Below are positions 35,501 to 45,573 of a stretch of 64,000 bases of DNA, piece by piece (position 1 is the stretch's first letter; every line of letters begins with the position of its first letter). The DNA lies in contig CM066988.1 in assembly GCA_033977485.1 (NCBI GenBank), positions 28,190,501 to 28,254,500 of the forward strand. The letters run 5' to 3'. A program made the position numbers and the translations under genes. The notes under the pieces were generated by a model. That model ran no database searches. It was not told the origin of the DNA and saw only the letters and a list, made by a program, of their open reading frames with translations. This DNA is from Hydrangea macrophylla. Taxonomy: Eukaryota > Streptophyta > Magnoliopsida > Cornales > Hydrangeaceae.

Positions 35501-36351
35501 GCTAAACACGATTCAACAACTAGTAAATGAGATTTACCTTGATTGTTCTGTCTGGCGAGATAAACTGGACATTGCTTCTTCCAGTGTCCTGGCTGCTTGC
35601 AAACAAAACATTTGCCTTTAGGCTTTCCCGGTTGTCCTCGTGGCCTTTGGATTGGCGGAGGACCCGCGGCCTTCTTTTGAGCCTTTTTCATTTTCTTCTT
35701 GCCTTTCGGCTTTGAAGTAGAACCTTTCTCAAACACAAGAGCACTCCCTGACTTTCTGTTGAGACCCTCAGCTGCCTGAAGTTCTTTAAGCAGCTCCGCC
35801 AAGGTATATTTAAATTTATTCATGTTGTAATTGAGGCGGAATTGCTTAAAAGACTCTGGCAGTGACTGGAGTACGATATCGACCTGGGTTTCCCCGTCAA
35901 TTTCAGCTCCAAGGATCTCTAGTTCATTAAGAAGAGATATCATCTTAAGAACATGATCCCTTACAGGCGTCCCCTCAGCCATGGTTGTGTTCATCAAGTC
36001 TTTCATAGCAACCTGCCTAGCAGCACGACTTTGATCCCCGAACATCTCTCGGAGGCTCTCCATCATGTCATAGGCACTGGTCATTGACTGATGCTGATGT
36101 TGCAGAACATTTGACATGGATGCCAAAATGTAACACCGCGCCATCTCATCAGCCTTGACCCATTTCTTGTGAGCCTGGGTTTCCTCAGCGGTTGCCCCCT
36201 CACCAGGTTGCTCAGGACATACTTGAGTAAGCACAAACTTGTACTCTTCAGCAGTTAACACAATATCCAAATTCCTTTTCCAGTCTATATAGTTTGGTCC
36301 AGTAAGTTTGTTTTCTTTAAGTATAACAGCAAGTGGATTGAAAGTACCCAT
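32554..36351 (-). CDS. C2 Gag-Pol polyprotein, 1265 aa, RNase H truncated
   Basis: One uninterrupted frame. Domains in order: capsid (about 1-200), zinc knuckle C248-C251-H256-C261, protease DTG (294-296), integrase zinc motif H437-H442-C468-C471, integrase catalytic D498-D561-E597 with 35 residues between the last two, RT with D954 and YVDD (1039-1042), then the start of RNase H. At the RNase H start the usual first Asp is Tyr (YTYSD, 1209-1213). After AISWSE (1235-1240) the frame jumps into 3' untranslated sequence and stops inside the LTR. The Glu and later Asp of the active site, still recognisable in C1, are missing. The polyprotein would make particles, cut itself and integrate DNA, but should not degrade RNA in hybrids unless helped in trans. 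The plus-strand ORFs within it are shadows. Confidence 0.95.
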   Translation of the reverse strand: MGTFNPLAVILKENKLTGPNYIDWKRNLDIVLTAEEYKFVLTQVCPEQPGEGATAEETQAHKKWVKADEMARCYILASMSNVLQHQHQSMTSAYDMMESLREMFGDQSRAARQVAMKDLMNTTMAEGTPVRDHVLKMISLLNELEILGAEIDGETQVDIVLQSLPESFKQFRLNYNMNKFKYTLAELLKELQAAEGLNRKSGSALVFEKGSTSKPKGKKKMKKAQKKAAGPPPIQRPRGQPGKPKGKCFVCKQPGHWKKQCPVYLARQNNQGKSHLLVVESCLAVRSTGTWCVDTGATDHVCNSLQGFQGTRQLSDGEIYLYMGNATRVAAVAVGDLHLSFGRDRILILRNCFYVPSIRRNLVSVSSLVKNGYSVHFNKVVVIKENKRFICSGQLVDDLYIINHISPILQLNELNNTNSLPFKRKEPSRMNQTHLWHLRLGHINLKRIQRLVQNGPLGSLEVEALPVCESCLEGKMTKRPFSAKGYRAREPLELVHSDLCGPMTVQARGGFEYFVTFIDDYSRYGYIYLMRRKSECFEKFKDFKAETEKRLGKCIKTLRSDRGGEYLLGEFREYLLEQGITSQLSAPRMPQQNGVAERRNRTLMDMVRSMMSYSDLPISFWGHALETAAYILNLVPSKSVPTTPTELWTGRKPSLRHVRIWGSPAHVLKGNAEKLESRKEVCFFVGYPRGTKGGLFYSPKDQKVIVSTNATFLEEDYVMDHKPRSRIVLEEMRGKTPTYTSSIPTVREETPQERVIDIPLPRRSGRIIETRVDPEPTINTQVPEPVQRVDNGVLGSESSQQNISDTQTRVVPRRSGRVIIQPDRYMFLGESYDWVPDEQGTDPCNYNEALQDKDADLWQKAMKSEMESMYSNQVWDLVEPPNEIKPIGCKWIYKKKRGADGKVKTFKARLVAKGFTQKEGIDYEETFSPVAMLKSIRILLSIAAHFDYEIWQMDVKTAFLNGNLDECIYMMQPDGFIAKGQEHMLCKLKKSIYGLKQASRSWNIRFDQAIKSFGFDQCADESCVYKKHDGRVVVFLVLYVDDILLIGNDVGVLSSVRVWLSSLFDMKDLGEAGHILGIKLMRDRKNRMLGLSQGTYIDNILARFSMQDSKKGFLPFRHGITLSKDQCPKTPDEIEKMKAVPYASAVGSLMYAMLCTRPDICFAVGMVSRYQSNPGQEYWTVVKNILKYLKRTRDNMLVYQADSFVPIGYTYSDFMSDRDSRKSTSGYVFILGGRAISWSEVCHFMALSLSGRLLVIYTKSHALCS

Positions 36352-37793
36352 TTAAAAGCCTGAGAATCACACAACATAAATAATTACGTTTGGGCAAAAA
36401 TTACTATGGATTCGATTTGAAAATATTGGTTCCCTCTACCATATTTGAAAGGAATCCGCCAGCAACCTGATACACCGTGAATAGTATGACTCGATGGGAA
36501 GCCATATACTATCCATCATTTGTTCAGATAGACAATTGCCTTTTAATTTTACTATCCAGGCAATGTACTTTGCCTAATAAAATTAAACTGCTGACTTGCT
36601 TTGGTCCTATAAATAATAACAGTGACTCAGATGGAGAGGATATTATTATTTATAGCTAAGTGTATACCATCACTTAATTCTAGGTCAAGAGTTCTGTGAG
36701 GAACACCTCTGATGGAGAGGTGACCCACACCAACAATCACCCAAAACATTCTTTTAAAGAAGTTTGTACTGATGATTCCATGATCAACTTCATCCGATAG
36801 GGAGGATGACACTAGAGCCATCACACAAAATTAATCATATCATCTACAAACCAGTGATGGAGACCATGGGATTTATACTTGATAAATTCCCTCTCCCACT
36901 TAGAATTTTAAAAAAATTGAGGGTTATAATTTTTTTAGAAAAACTTTTAATTTAATTAATAAAAAATAATGGAATACTTGACAAGGATTAATTCATCCTT
37001 ACTTGTGAAACCCACATGTGTAGATAATAAAATCATTCTATTCTCATGATTTTAGAAAATAAGTACTTATGTTTTCAAATTATGGAATTAGTTTTATTTC
37101 TAAATACACATGTAGTTGTCCATCATTTTAAATTAATTAAATTAAACATGCAGCTAGACATCTGAAATAGGTCTAGGAACAATTATCCATGTTGTCCTAT
37201 TCATTAAACATGAAACAATAATAATCATTCAATCACACATAAATAAGGAAACCACAATAAAATAGGAATCCCACTATTATGGTCAAGCTGCAACTCTTGT
37301 GAAGAAATCTTCATGGAACCCAATTAACTCTATGTCTCCACTACGCAACTGCCTTCCAGAACTCTTTTCTGAAATAGCCTCCAAAAATTGCCTCCAGATT
37401 GCTTTCTGAAACTGCTTGTAAACTGTCTTCACGAACTGTCTTCACGGATTTACTTGAGATATATTACACAAACCCTATGCCTCCGTAAAGGAGTTCACAT
37501 GCTATTTCTTTGCAGTAAATTAACCACACATCAATCAAGCGTGGGATCCAATACACACAAATCCTATGCCTCCATAAAGGAGTTCACATGCTATATTAAA
37601 ACAGCAAAATTAACCACGGATAAAACCATCGTGGGATCCAATCACACAAAATCCGTGACCATAATAGTGGAATAAGAACACTTCAAAACAAGGGTTAGCA
37701 CAGTTCTACGTTCTATCCATCCATCAAAACACGCATAAGATCTGTTTTATTGGACAACATGGTTGCATCCAACCCATACGCAGAATCAACGTT
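36352..37793 (-). other. C2 5' leader, 1.44 kb
   Basis: No ORF is supported. Near gag, motifs gatggagagg and gatagggagg recur at about 36630, 36710 and 36797, comparable to tccgaggggagg in C1. A direct duplication of about 90 bp lies at 37466-37650 (words cctatgcctcc, aaaggagttcacatgctat, gtgggatccaat). Confidence 0.6.
37466..37650. repeat. About 90-bp direct duplication in C2 leader
   Basis: Both copies hold cctatgcctcc, aaaggagttcacatgctat, attaaccac and gtgggatccaat. The small plus-strand ORF 37388-37675 follows the duplication and is not recognisable. Confidence 0.75.
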
Positions 37794-37805
37794 GCTCTGA
37801 TACCA
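37794..37805 (-). promoter_or_regulatory. C2 primer-binding site
   Basis: On the minus strand it reads TGGTATCAGAGC, the standard plant copia site complementary to initiator tRNA-Met, one base from the 5' LTR. Confidence 0.95.
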
Positions 37806-37806
37806 C

Positions 37807-39421
37807 TGTTAGGAAATTGCGTTCCCAGAATCCGTTGACAGTGCATATAAGTTGGTACTGCAAAAATTTTACGTGAAAACTATAATAACCCTACAAGGGC
37901 GAAACTAGGGTTACCTTGAACTGCAAAATTGGATTGCTGTAGTAGATGAATCGAGAACACGGGCTCGATAACAGCTCACGATCTTCTACCGTATTCCTTT
38001 GCTGCCAGAATATCGAACTGAGTGTGGGCTCTTTCGAAATCCTTTTAGTTTTCTGCTCTTCCCTCTTTACGTTCTATTTTCTATTCCCAGTTATAACACT
38101 CTCTTTGATTGCTATGACGATTCAATCCTGATCACATTGATCCGACAAAGATGTGTTCGTCAGGAGGATCAAACGATCTCCGATTTACTTGAATTTTTAA
38201 CAGCAGCTCCGTCTCGACGTCAGGAACGTTGTGTAAAAAATTCAGCAACTTTCGATCAGTATCGAGAAGTCCGAAGCTCTTTTAGTGAGCGTTGTCCGAC
38301 GCTAGCGATCTACACTCCTATGTCTCTTGAATGCTCACAGAGACTAGGGTTTGGTGGAAACCCTTCTAGAAGAAAGCTAGGAGGTCAAGGGAAGCTTAGA
38401 ATATGAAATCATGCAACCTGAGAGAAGAGCCAAGGCAGCATATATATAGGCTACGATAGGGACCATAAGAAGTCAATAAGGAATAGGCTTCCTAATGGAA
38501 TTAGGAAACCCTAATTCGAACTGAATCAGATTCCTATTTCCATAAATTATAATTCATACCACTAAAGAATTATAATTGCACTCCTACCCTTATCTCAAAA
38601 ATATATATCGAGCTCCATGTTATTAAATGCTTATTATCTCCCCATGTTAAGATTACAGATATCCATTAATTAAATATAATTACTGACAATCATATTTAAT
38701 TAATTTCTTAAAATTCCTTGAGATCCTCTGCTTAACTTATCTGATATGTCGGATACAAAATCCACCTGCAGGGTTTGACATAATCAAAACTTATAAGCTT
38801 TCTCAAGGGGATATCATCAATCCCAAAATTGAGACATGGATTCCATCATTAATTAATATCCACCACACAATTAATATTGCCACCCAATCCAATGAGATAT
38901 TGACCCATTTAAGGATCTCACCCTTTTAGGGATCAAAGTGTAAATATCAAATGTACGTGTCTACAAATTAACTTAGGATTTAGAGCATAAGCACTCATAA
39001 TAGCCATGAGGTATTAATTATCTTATAAGTCAGTATAAAGATAATTACCCCAAGTCGGTCCTGTTTAATACACAAAATGTACCAGCGTGGTGAGTTGAAA
39101 CTATACCGTTTCCCGCAGTCAAGACAAACCTACTACAACACCATGCTGCAGTCCTACCGATGGTGTGTCCAATCCCATCTAAGACTGTAAACCAAAATCT
39201 TACATTCTATAATATCTGATGGCCTGATCTTCCGTGTGTAAGCCGAACTCTACACACCAAACCACCTACTATATAGAATGAGAGACACACATGCATAATA
39301 TTAAATAAATAATATAATACAAACATTGCCCACACAGATTCTCATAAAAATGGAATAACTTATTTTATTAAAATAATAAATTAACTACATAAAGCATGGC
39401 TTTTAGTATATATCACTAACA
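37807..39421 (-). repeat. C2 right (5') LTR (1615 bp)
   Basis: Same length as the left LTR, with one substitution found by eye. TATA near 38437-38448 on the minus strand drives the element. Confidence 0.95.
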
Positions 39422-40741
39422 TCACTCACCTCAAACTTCTTGTCATCATCTAAATGATGATGATTTAGTAAGTAGATAATGAAAGATCAAAAGAAATGGA
39501 GTGAGAGGAGATGAACAAATATATGAACAAGCAAGTAGATAGCAATCAATAGATGATATTCATGGTGATTTTGGACTTGTAGCTTGATCTTTCACTCATA
39601 TATGGTGACTTTGGACATGGAAGTAGCTTCCTAACTCAAGATTGCTGAAGAATGGTGGTTTGAGAGGGTTTGGTGTGAAATATGTAGAAGAATAATGGAA
39701 GAACTTGAGTTTAGAACTCACTTTCTATAGAAAATCAGTAGAGGAAGCTCCATTCTTCACTTCTAACTCTAAGCATATCTCTCATTCTCTCTACGACTTT
39801 TCCAAGCTTTGCACTTGGCCACCCCCAAAATGAAGAGCAAAGGGGGATTTATATAGGCCAATTTGGGGTGATTTTGGGATTTAGAAAGTGCTCCCATTGG
39901 TCCCAAACATCGGTGAACATTAAACTACATCATTTTGGCTTTCAATTATTCAATTTGGACCCCCAAAATAAATTACAAAAATGGCTCCGGAGGGATTTGA
40001 ATGCCACCATGACACTGGCCATGTGCCGCCGCGGTAGTGGCCTAGTGCTGGCGGGTACTGCTCCTTAGACGTCCAAAAATTTGTATTTAGGCCCCCCAGA
40101 GGTTTCGGTATTAGCGAAAAGGCCCTATTTTGTCCGAAATTCACAGAAAATGCGTACGAACACCAAATTGAGCTTGTGATATACCGTTGGAAAGGTAATG
40201 GAGTCTAAATTCCATAAAAAATAGTTCGGAGATGGGTCACTTTGGAAAACTTTGCGGTATTCACGATAAAAGTCGATCAGATCCCCTTTTTCACCTTCGA
40301 AAATTTGTAATAAATTCGTTTTAAATCTAGAAATTACGTATGATATACCATTGGAAAGGTATTGACCTCTAGTATCCATGAAAAATATTTGAAAAATGAT
40401 ACGACACTCCGGTTTCAAAGTCCACTTTTAGGTCAAATCGGTCGAACCTAGGATTTCCATGAAGTTCTGGGAAACTCTGGGAGATCCCAAGAGCTGACGT
40501 TTTCGTTTGATTTTGCTTCAAAACTCATTTTAAGTACTTTTTTTTACGGCATAGCATGTTTTCAAAACTTTCGGTCCAAATCTGGGAGTGTTTGAGGCTT
40601 TTAGGGGCATTTTGGTCATTCTAAGCATTTTGAGAGATAGAACTAACTTCTAGGAGTCATTTTTGAGTCTTTTTTGATCATTGTGAACCACCAAGCTATG
40701 GGTCTCCTTAATCTAATAGCCGACAAAATGGGTTGTCTACA
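39422..40741 (-). repeat. G2 right (5') LTR, third piece
   Basis: It continues the G2 LTR after C2 (matches about 18224-19542) and ends ggttgtctaca at 40741. Minus-strand TATA (CCTATATAAATC) is near 39850. The ORFs at 39868, 39950 and 40125 are not conserved. Confidence 0.85.
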
Positions 40742-41415
40742 TCTGCAATCTTGGAGAATCCTTCCATGAATCGCCGATAATATCCAGGCCGACCAAGAAA
40801 ACTCCTAACTTCAGTTGAGTTGGCCAGTCTATTCCAACTCAAGACTGCATCGATCTTGGATGAATCTACTGAGATACCATCCTGAGATATCCCAGAAATT
40901 TGACTACTTGTAGCCAAAATTCATATTCACTAAACTTCGCATACAATTGATTGTCTCGTAATGTATGCAGAGCAATCTGTATATGTCTCTTATGCTCTTC
41001 CTCCATCTTGCAGTAAATCAGGATATCGTCGATGAATATTAGAATGAATTAATCCAGATAAGGCATGATATTCTATTCATTAAGTCCGTGAATACTGTTC
41101 GGGTGTTAGTCAATCCGAAAGACATAACTAAAAACTCATAATGCCCATATCTTGTCCTGAACGCAGTATTTGACACATCCTCTAGTCAAACCAATAATTG
41201 GTGATATCCTGACTATAGATTGATTTTTGAAAAGATCCATGATCCTTATTGTTGATCGAATAGGTCATCTATCCGAGGAAGTGGATATTGATTCTTGATC
41301 GTGACCTTGTTCAAATCTCTGTAGTCGATACGGAGTCGAAGTGTTCTATCATTCTTCGTTGCAAATAATATCGGTGATTCCTAAGGTGACGTACTTGGGA
41401 GTATAAATCCTAGAT
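40742..41415 (-). pseudogene. G1 gypsy reverse transcriptase remnant
   Basis: On the minus strand from 41410: GFILPST, then [28 protein letters not shown], then decayed palm sequence, then DGISVDSSKI and VRSFLGRPGYYRRFMEGFSK. This is the RT and RT/RNase H connection of a chromovirus. It joins directly to 16422 when G2 is removed. Frames are broken. Upstream protease and gag are missing, cut at the CACTA-like sequence. Confidence 0.85.
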
Positions 41416-41436
41416 CATGCTACAAGGAAAATTGCT

Positions 41437-41780
41437 ATTTATGTCACTTAAAAGTGACATAAATAGATATTTATGTCATTTTATTTGTAGTAGAAAGTGA
41501 CATAAATGGCGGCGACATAAAAACTTTAAAAGTGACATAAATAGTTTATAAAAGCGACATAAATGTTTCATAAAACCAAAACACATGATAATAAAAAGTG
41601 ACATAAATACCATTTTTTATGTCACGTTTAACTTAAAGTGACATAAAAATATTGAAGTGACATAAATACCAACAAAAATATTACATTAAAGTCTTAAAAG
41701 TGACAAAAATACTTTAAGTGACATAAAAATTTTAAAGTGACATCAATACTTTATAAAAGTTACATAAATGTTGAGTTATG
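41437..41780. repeat. Subterminal 'aagtgacataaat' repeats with a 13-bp hairpin
   Basis: ATTTATGTCACTT (41437-41449) and its exact reverse complement (41452-41464) form a perfect 13-bp palindrome with a 2-bp centre. Direct copies of agtgacataaat and variants continue to about 41770. In CACTA elements such repeats bind transposase. Confidence 0.8.
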
Positions 41781-41990
41781 TCAGTTTTCTTAAAATAACA
41801 TAAATGTTTGAAACATAATTTTTTAAGAAATGATAATTGCATCAAATATATACCACCCTGCACAAAATTAAATCCAGCTCAATTATCTATTCCAATCAAT
41901 AAATTTCATCTATTCATCTCAATATCAACCAAGTGGAATCAACAAAAAATTTATATAATCGATCCCCATGTGCAAAACCAATCACATATA

Positions 41991-42446
41991 CATGTTATAT
42001 TCATCAAAAAGTACTACCCAAACTATGGAAAATAACAAAAAAATTAACCCAACAAAAAAGTGATTTCACTTGTTAGAACTTCCCATCAAAATTTGAACCT
42101 TTGTACTTACAAAAAAAAAAAGGTTTCATTAATTAATTACTTGTATATATAAATTAATAATAAAAGAGCAAAGGTAAGTTTTGATGTTTTGAGAGACCAA
42201 AATGGGTTCCGACACTCGCATGTTATATTCATCAAAAAGTACTACCCAAACTATGGAAAATAACAAAAAAATTAACCCAACAAAAAAGTGATTTCACTTG
42301 TTAGAACTTCCCATCAAAATTTGAACCTTTGTACTTACAAAAAAAAAAGGTTTCATTAATTAATTAGTTGTATATATAAATTAATAATAAAAGAGCAAAG
42401 GTAAGTTTTTGATGTTTTGAGAGACCAAAATGGGTTCCGATACTCG
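41991..42446. repeat. 228-bp tandem duplication
   Basis: Copies start with catgttatattcatcaaaaa at 41991 and 42219. They are almost identical, differing mainly in a poly-A run, and end with the first part of the 178-bp unit (accaaaatgggttccgac). Confidence 0.9.
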
Positions 42447-43735
42447 GAACGACACGGGGCCGAAACCTACCCTTCCTACTCATCTAAATAGACTTGTAGG
42501 AAGAAACGGTACGGAAATCTGACTCACAGATTGCAAGTTAGATGCAAATACACAAATTCATAGACTTAGGCCTTCTAAAAATAAGTTTTGATGTTTTGAG
42601 AGACCAAAATGGGTTCCGACACTCGTAATGACACAGGACCAGAGCCTACACTTCCTACTAACCTAAATAAACTTGTAGGAAGAAACGGCATGCAAATTAG
42701 ACTCACAGATTCCAAGTATTATGCAAATACGCAAATCCATAGACTTAGGCCTTTTAAAACTATGTTTTAACGTTTTGAGATACCAAAATGGGTTTTGGCA
42801 CTCGTAACGATACGGGACCAACCTACACTTCATACTCACCCAAATAGACTTGTAGAAAGAAACGGCACACAAATCAGACTCATGGATTGCAAGTTAGATG
42901 CAAATACACAAATTCATAGACTTACCTAAATAGACTTGTAGGAAGAAATGGCATACAAAAACTAAGCTTTAACGTTTTGAGAGACCAAAATGGGTTTTCG
43001 CACTTGTAACGACACGAGACTGGAATCTGCACTTGCTACTCACCTAAATAGACTTGTAGGAAGAAATGGCATGTAAATCGGACTCACAAATTGTGGGTTA
43101 GACGCAAATACGCAAATTCATAGACTTACGCCTTCTAAAATTAAGTTTTGATGTTAGAGAGACCACAATGGGTTCTGGCACTCAGAATGACATGGGATTG
43201 GAACCTACACTTCCTAATCACCAAAATGACTTGTAGGAAGAAACGACATGCAATTTTGATTCACGGATTGCAAGTAAGACGCAAATATACAAATTCAAGT
43301 TTTGACATTTTGCGGGACCAAAATGGGTTTCGACACTCGGAACGATACGGGACTAGAACCTACACTTCCTACTCAACTATATAGACTTGTAGGAAGAAAT
43401 GGCATGCAATTCTGACTCACGGACTACAAGATAGATGCAAATACGCAAATTCATAGACTTAGGCCTTATAAAACTAAGTTTTTAAGTTTTGAGAGACCAA
43501 AATGGGTTCAATTACTCGGAACGACAAGAGATTGAAACCTACACTTTCTACTCATCGAAATAAACTTGTAGGAAGAAATGACATGCAATTCTAACTCACA
43601 GATTGCATGTTAGATGCAAATAAGCAAATTTATAGACTTAGGCCTTCTAAAACTAAGTTTTGACATTTTGCTAAAATGGATTCTGGCACTCGGAACAACA
43701 CGGGACCAGAACCTACACATCCTACTCACCTCGTG
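42408..43735. repeat. Tandem array, about 178-bp unit, eight copies
   Basis: Units contain gagagaccaaaatgggttc, gacactcgtaacgacacggg, cctacacttcctactcacc, aaatagacttgtaggaag and gcaaatacgcaaattcatag. Starts are near 42410, 42586, 42762, 42965, 43145, 43297, 43475 and 43653. Copies differ by a few percent to 15 percent and in length by indels. The small ORFs here are array products. Confidence 0.85.
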
Positions 43736-44189
43736 GTTAATAGACCAGTCACAAAAATTGCAGCATGGTGGACGGATGTAATTCCGTTCATGTGTCTTGT
43801 CTTAATAAGAGATAAGTTTATTATTTCAATAATTTAGAACAAATAAAAATTGTTTCAGAAAATTTATTCTCTTTAAACTACTTTTTTTTAATTACTGAAT
43901 GTGAGCCCCTAAAGAACCCACAAAATAATGATTTTTTACCTCTATGTTTTCCTCCTTGGGCTAAAAAGGCATGTGAAGAGTGGCACTGCACTGAAATTCC
44001 TAAATGCCATTCTATCACTGAAATTTTGAGTAAAACTAAGAAATAAGTAGTGATGGAATGACATATGTAAAGAGCATTGAGATGTAAAGTAAAGAGCATG
44101 TGAGTTGTTCCCTTAAAGCAAGGAATGAAATCTATAAAATAAGCAAAAAGAAAGAAAAAGAATTAATGTTTATATTACTATGAAATTTG
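43736..44189. other. No gene seen
   Basis: AT-rich sequence between the array and the callose-synthase fragment. The ORF 43878-44099 has no domain. Confidence 0.4.
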
Positions 44190-44245
44190 CTATTTGAGTT
44201 AGCACACCATGGTTGATCTACTACTCTAAAAACTACTTTCTTCTT

Positions 44246-44665
44246 AATGGCAAGATTACTTGAGTCTGTACTTGCAAAACGTTGCCTCCCAGAATCATTG
44301 CTAATATGACCAAGTTCTACTAACTCACTGGGAGAAGATTCAATATACCGAATCTCATTCACCATCATGTCACAGGTTACAACTTCTAACATATCTTGCA
44401 GCACCAACACCACCCTATCTTTCTTGGATGAATCAACATCTTTCTACAACATGCAAAGAAGTCAAGTTTCCAAGTTATGCAAAAAATACAATTACACTCT
44501 GTCTTAACTGGAGTAAATTGCAAATGGCTATCCTTCCAAAATGACCCACTAGTATTTCCACAATCTCCACAAATTTCTTGCAAAGAGTAGGCAAAGGACC
44601 CATTCTGAAATTTGCGAGAGATGTATTCTTTGAAATGCTGCTTCCAACACTTCTTATAGGGTATT
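44246..44665 (-). pseudogene. Callose synthase (glucan synthase-like) gene fragment, two exons
   Basis: On the minus strand, exon 1 (about 44665-44550) encodes NTSLANFRMGPLPTLCKKF and VEIVEIL. A 106-bp intron with GT..AG ends follows (44549-44444). Exon 2 (44443 to about 44246) encodes SSKKDRVVLVLQDMLEVVT, CDMMVNEIR and SNDSGRQRFASTD. Both exons join in phase. These words match the region of plant 1,3-beta-glucan synthases before the catalytic domain, which make callose at the plasma membrane. The fragment covers perhaps 100 of about 1900 residues and cannot be functional. Kept introns mean it was moved as DNA, as happens in transposon capture. Similarity is from memory of the family and should be checked by search. 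Confidence 0.75.
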
Positions 44666-45260
44666 GCCCATGGCTAGAGCCATTACCAAATGCTAACCAT
44701 GCGAGATTTCAATCAAGAACTAATTTCCTATATACCACCATGCTTGAGGGTAGTATATATAAAAAAAAAATTAAAAATTCTAAGTTAAAAATGAGCAGTT
44801 AAGTTTACTCACCAGTTGTATAACGTTTAAAAAACTGCGGTAAATTTTTTTTTCTCTACTTTGTTAATTCATGCCTTCTGGGGAACTAACCCATCAAGTG
44901 AATTATCAATATAAACAACAAAACTTACTCACCAAAATATAATGAAAATATCACACTTGGGTCTTTTTACATCTCAAGATTTGCAAAATAAATAACTAAG
45001 AAGAACCATTTAAATAAATTAAAAATATCTTTAGCAAGCTTGGAGCAAACTACCAATTAGAAAAAGCTACCCCATATTATCTGTAGGAAGCTTGGAGAAA
45101 ACTACCTATTAGAAAAAGCTACTCCATATTACCAAAGTATCTTATTTTATTTGGGTGAATTTTCTTAACATGCAGAAAGAGCAATCAACAACAATGTATT
45201 TTTAATTTCCCCAAAGTCTTGAATCAAACAACGCTCGTGGTTTACATTTTATTTGCAAAT
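44666..45260. other. No gene seen
   Basis: AT-rich; a short direct repeat (aaactaccaattagaaaaagc-like word, followed by taccccatatta) occurs at about 45047 and 45098. There is no recognisable terminal repeat of the CACTA element here. Confidence 0.4.
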
Positions 45261-45573
45261 TGTTGAATTTGAGCATCCAACCCAAAACCAATTGGCAATG
45301 GGTGGATTGGCCCCTTGAACTCATATATTGAGTAGCTAGGTTATAAGTCCCCAATGTGGGACAAACAATCTCAACACGCCCCTGCACGTGTGGCATGACT
45401 GAGAGCCAAACACGTGGATTATTGAGATAGGGTGATATGGAGCATACGTGAACAAATTGGCCCAACAATAACCTGCTCTGATACCATGTTGAATTGGAGC
45501 ATCTAACCCAAAACCAATTGGCAATGGGTGGAGTGGCCCCTTGAACTTATATATTGAGTAGCTAAGTTATAAG
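45261..45573 (-). mobile_element. TRIM (miniature copia LTR element), right LTR truncated
   Basis: LTR 1 (45261-45376, 116 bp) starts TGTTGAATTTGAGCATCC and ends atctcaaca. A polypurine tract (minus strand gcaggggcg) follows. The interior is 110 bp, the copia primer site lies at 45475-45486 (minus strand TGGTATCAGAGC), and LTR 2 starts at 45487. LTR 2 stops after 87 bp where another LTR-like sequence (TGTCACGCTCC) begins. The tiny size and lack of coding are typical for TRIMs. Confidence 0.85.

Larger units (their letters stand above)
30980..39421 (-). mobile_element. Very young Ty1/copia element C2 (8442 bp)
   Basis: Two 1615-bp LTRs (30980-32594, 37807-39421) flank a leader and a single open gag-pol frame. 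The target duplication tcact is perfect (30975-30979 and 39422-39426) and the G2 left LTR gives the empty site. The LTRs differ at one position by eye (31075 G, 37902 A), which points to a recent insertion. The pol end is deleted, so RNase H is incomplete; see the CDS entry. It is related to C1 at gag and pol level. Confidence 0.95.
16423..40741 (-). mobile_element. Large non-coding LTR element G2, inserted in G1 RT/RNase H junction
   Basis: LTRs of about 3.1 kb (left 16423-19542; right 26652-40741 minus two later insertions) flank a 7.1-kb interior with no gag or pol, only tandem arrays. On the minus strand the LTR starts TGTAGACA, and at the left end it finishes TGTCCACA. The flanks are cctgc (16418-16422) and tctgc (40742-40746), four of five identical, and removing G2 restores the G1 frame across the join. 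LTR layout (short words near both ends, minus-strand TATATAAA) resembles G3, an Ogre/Tat element, so G2 may be a large non-autonomous derivative of that group. Confidence 0.85.
41416..43735. mobile_element. CACTA-like non-autonomous DNA transposon remnant
   Basis: The left end ctacaaggaaaattgc resembles the CACTACAAG-type terminal repeat of plant CACTA elements, but the first bases are altered. It is followed within 350 bp by about eleven copies of aagtgacataaat and inverse copies, typical subterminal repeats. The interior is a 228-bp duplication and a 178-bp tandem array. No transposase is seen and no matching right end was found, so the right limit is arbitrary. It interrupts the G1 RT. Confidence 0.6.

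Noticed and set aside
42408..43735. Centromeric satellite
   Set aside because: The length is plausible, but eight degenerate copies beside a CACTA-like end do not show a centromeric array.
45202..45524. Minus-strand ORFs over the TRIM
   Set aside because: They lie over LTRs and primer site of a TRIM, with no domain.
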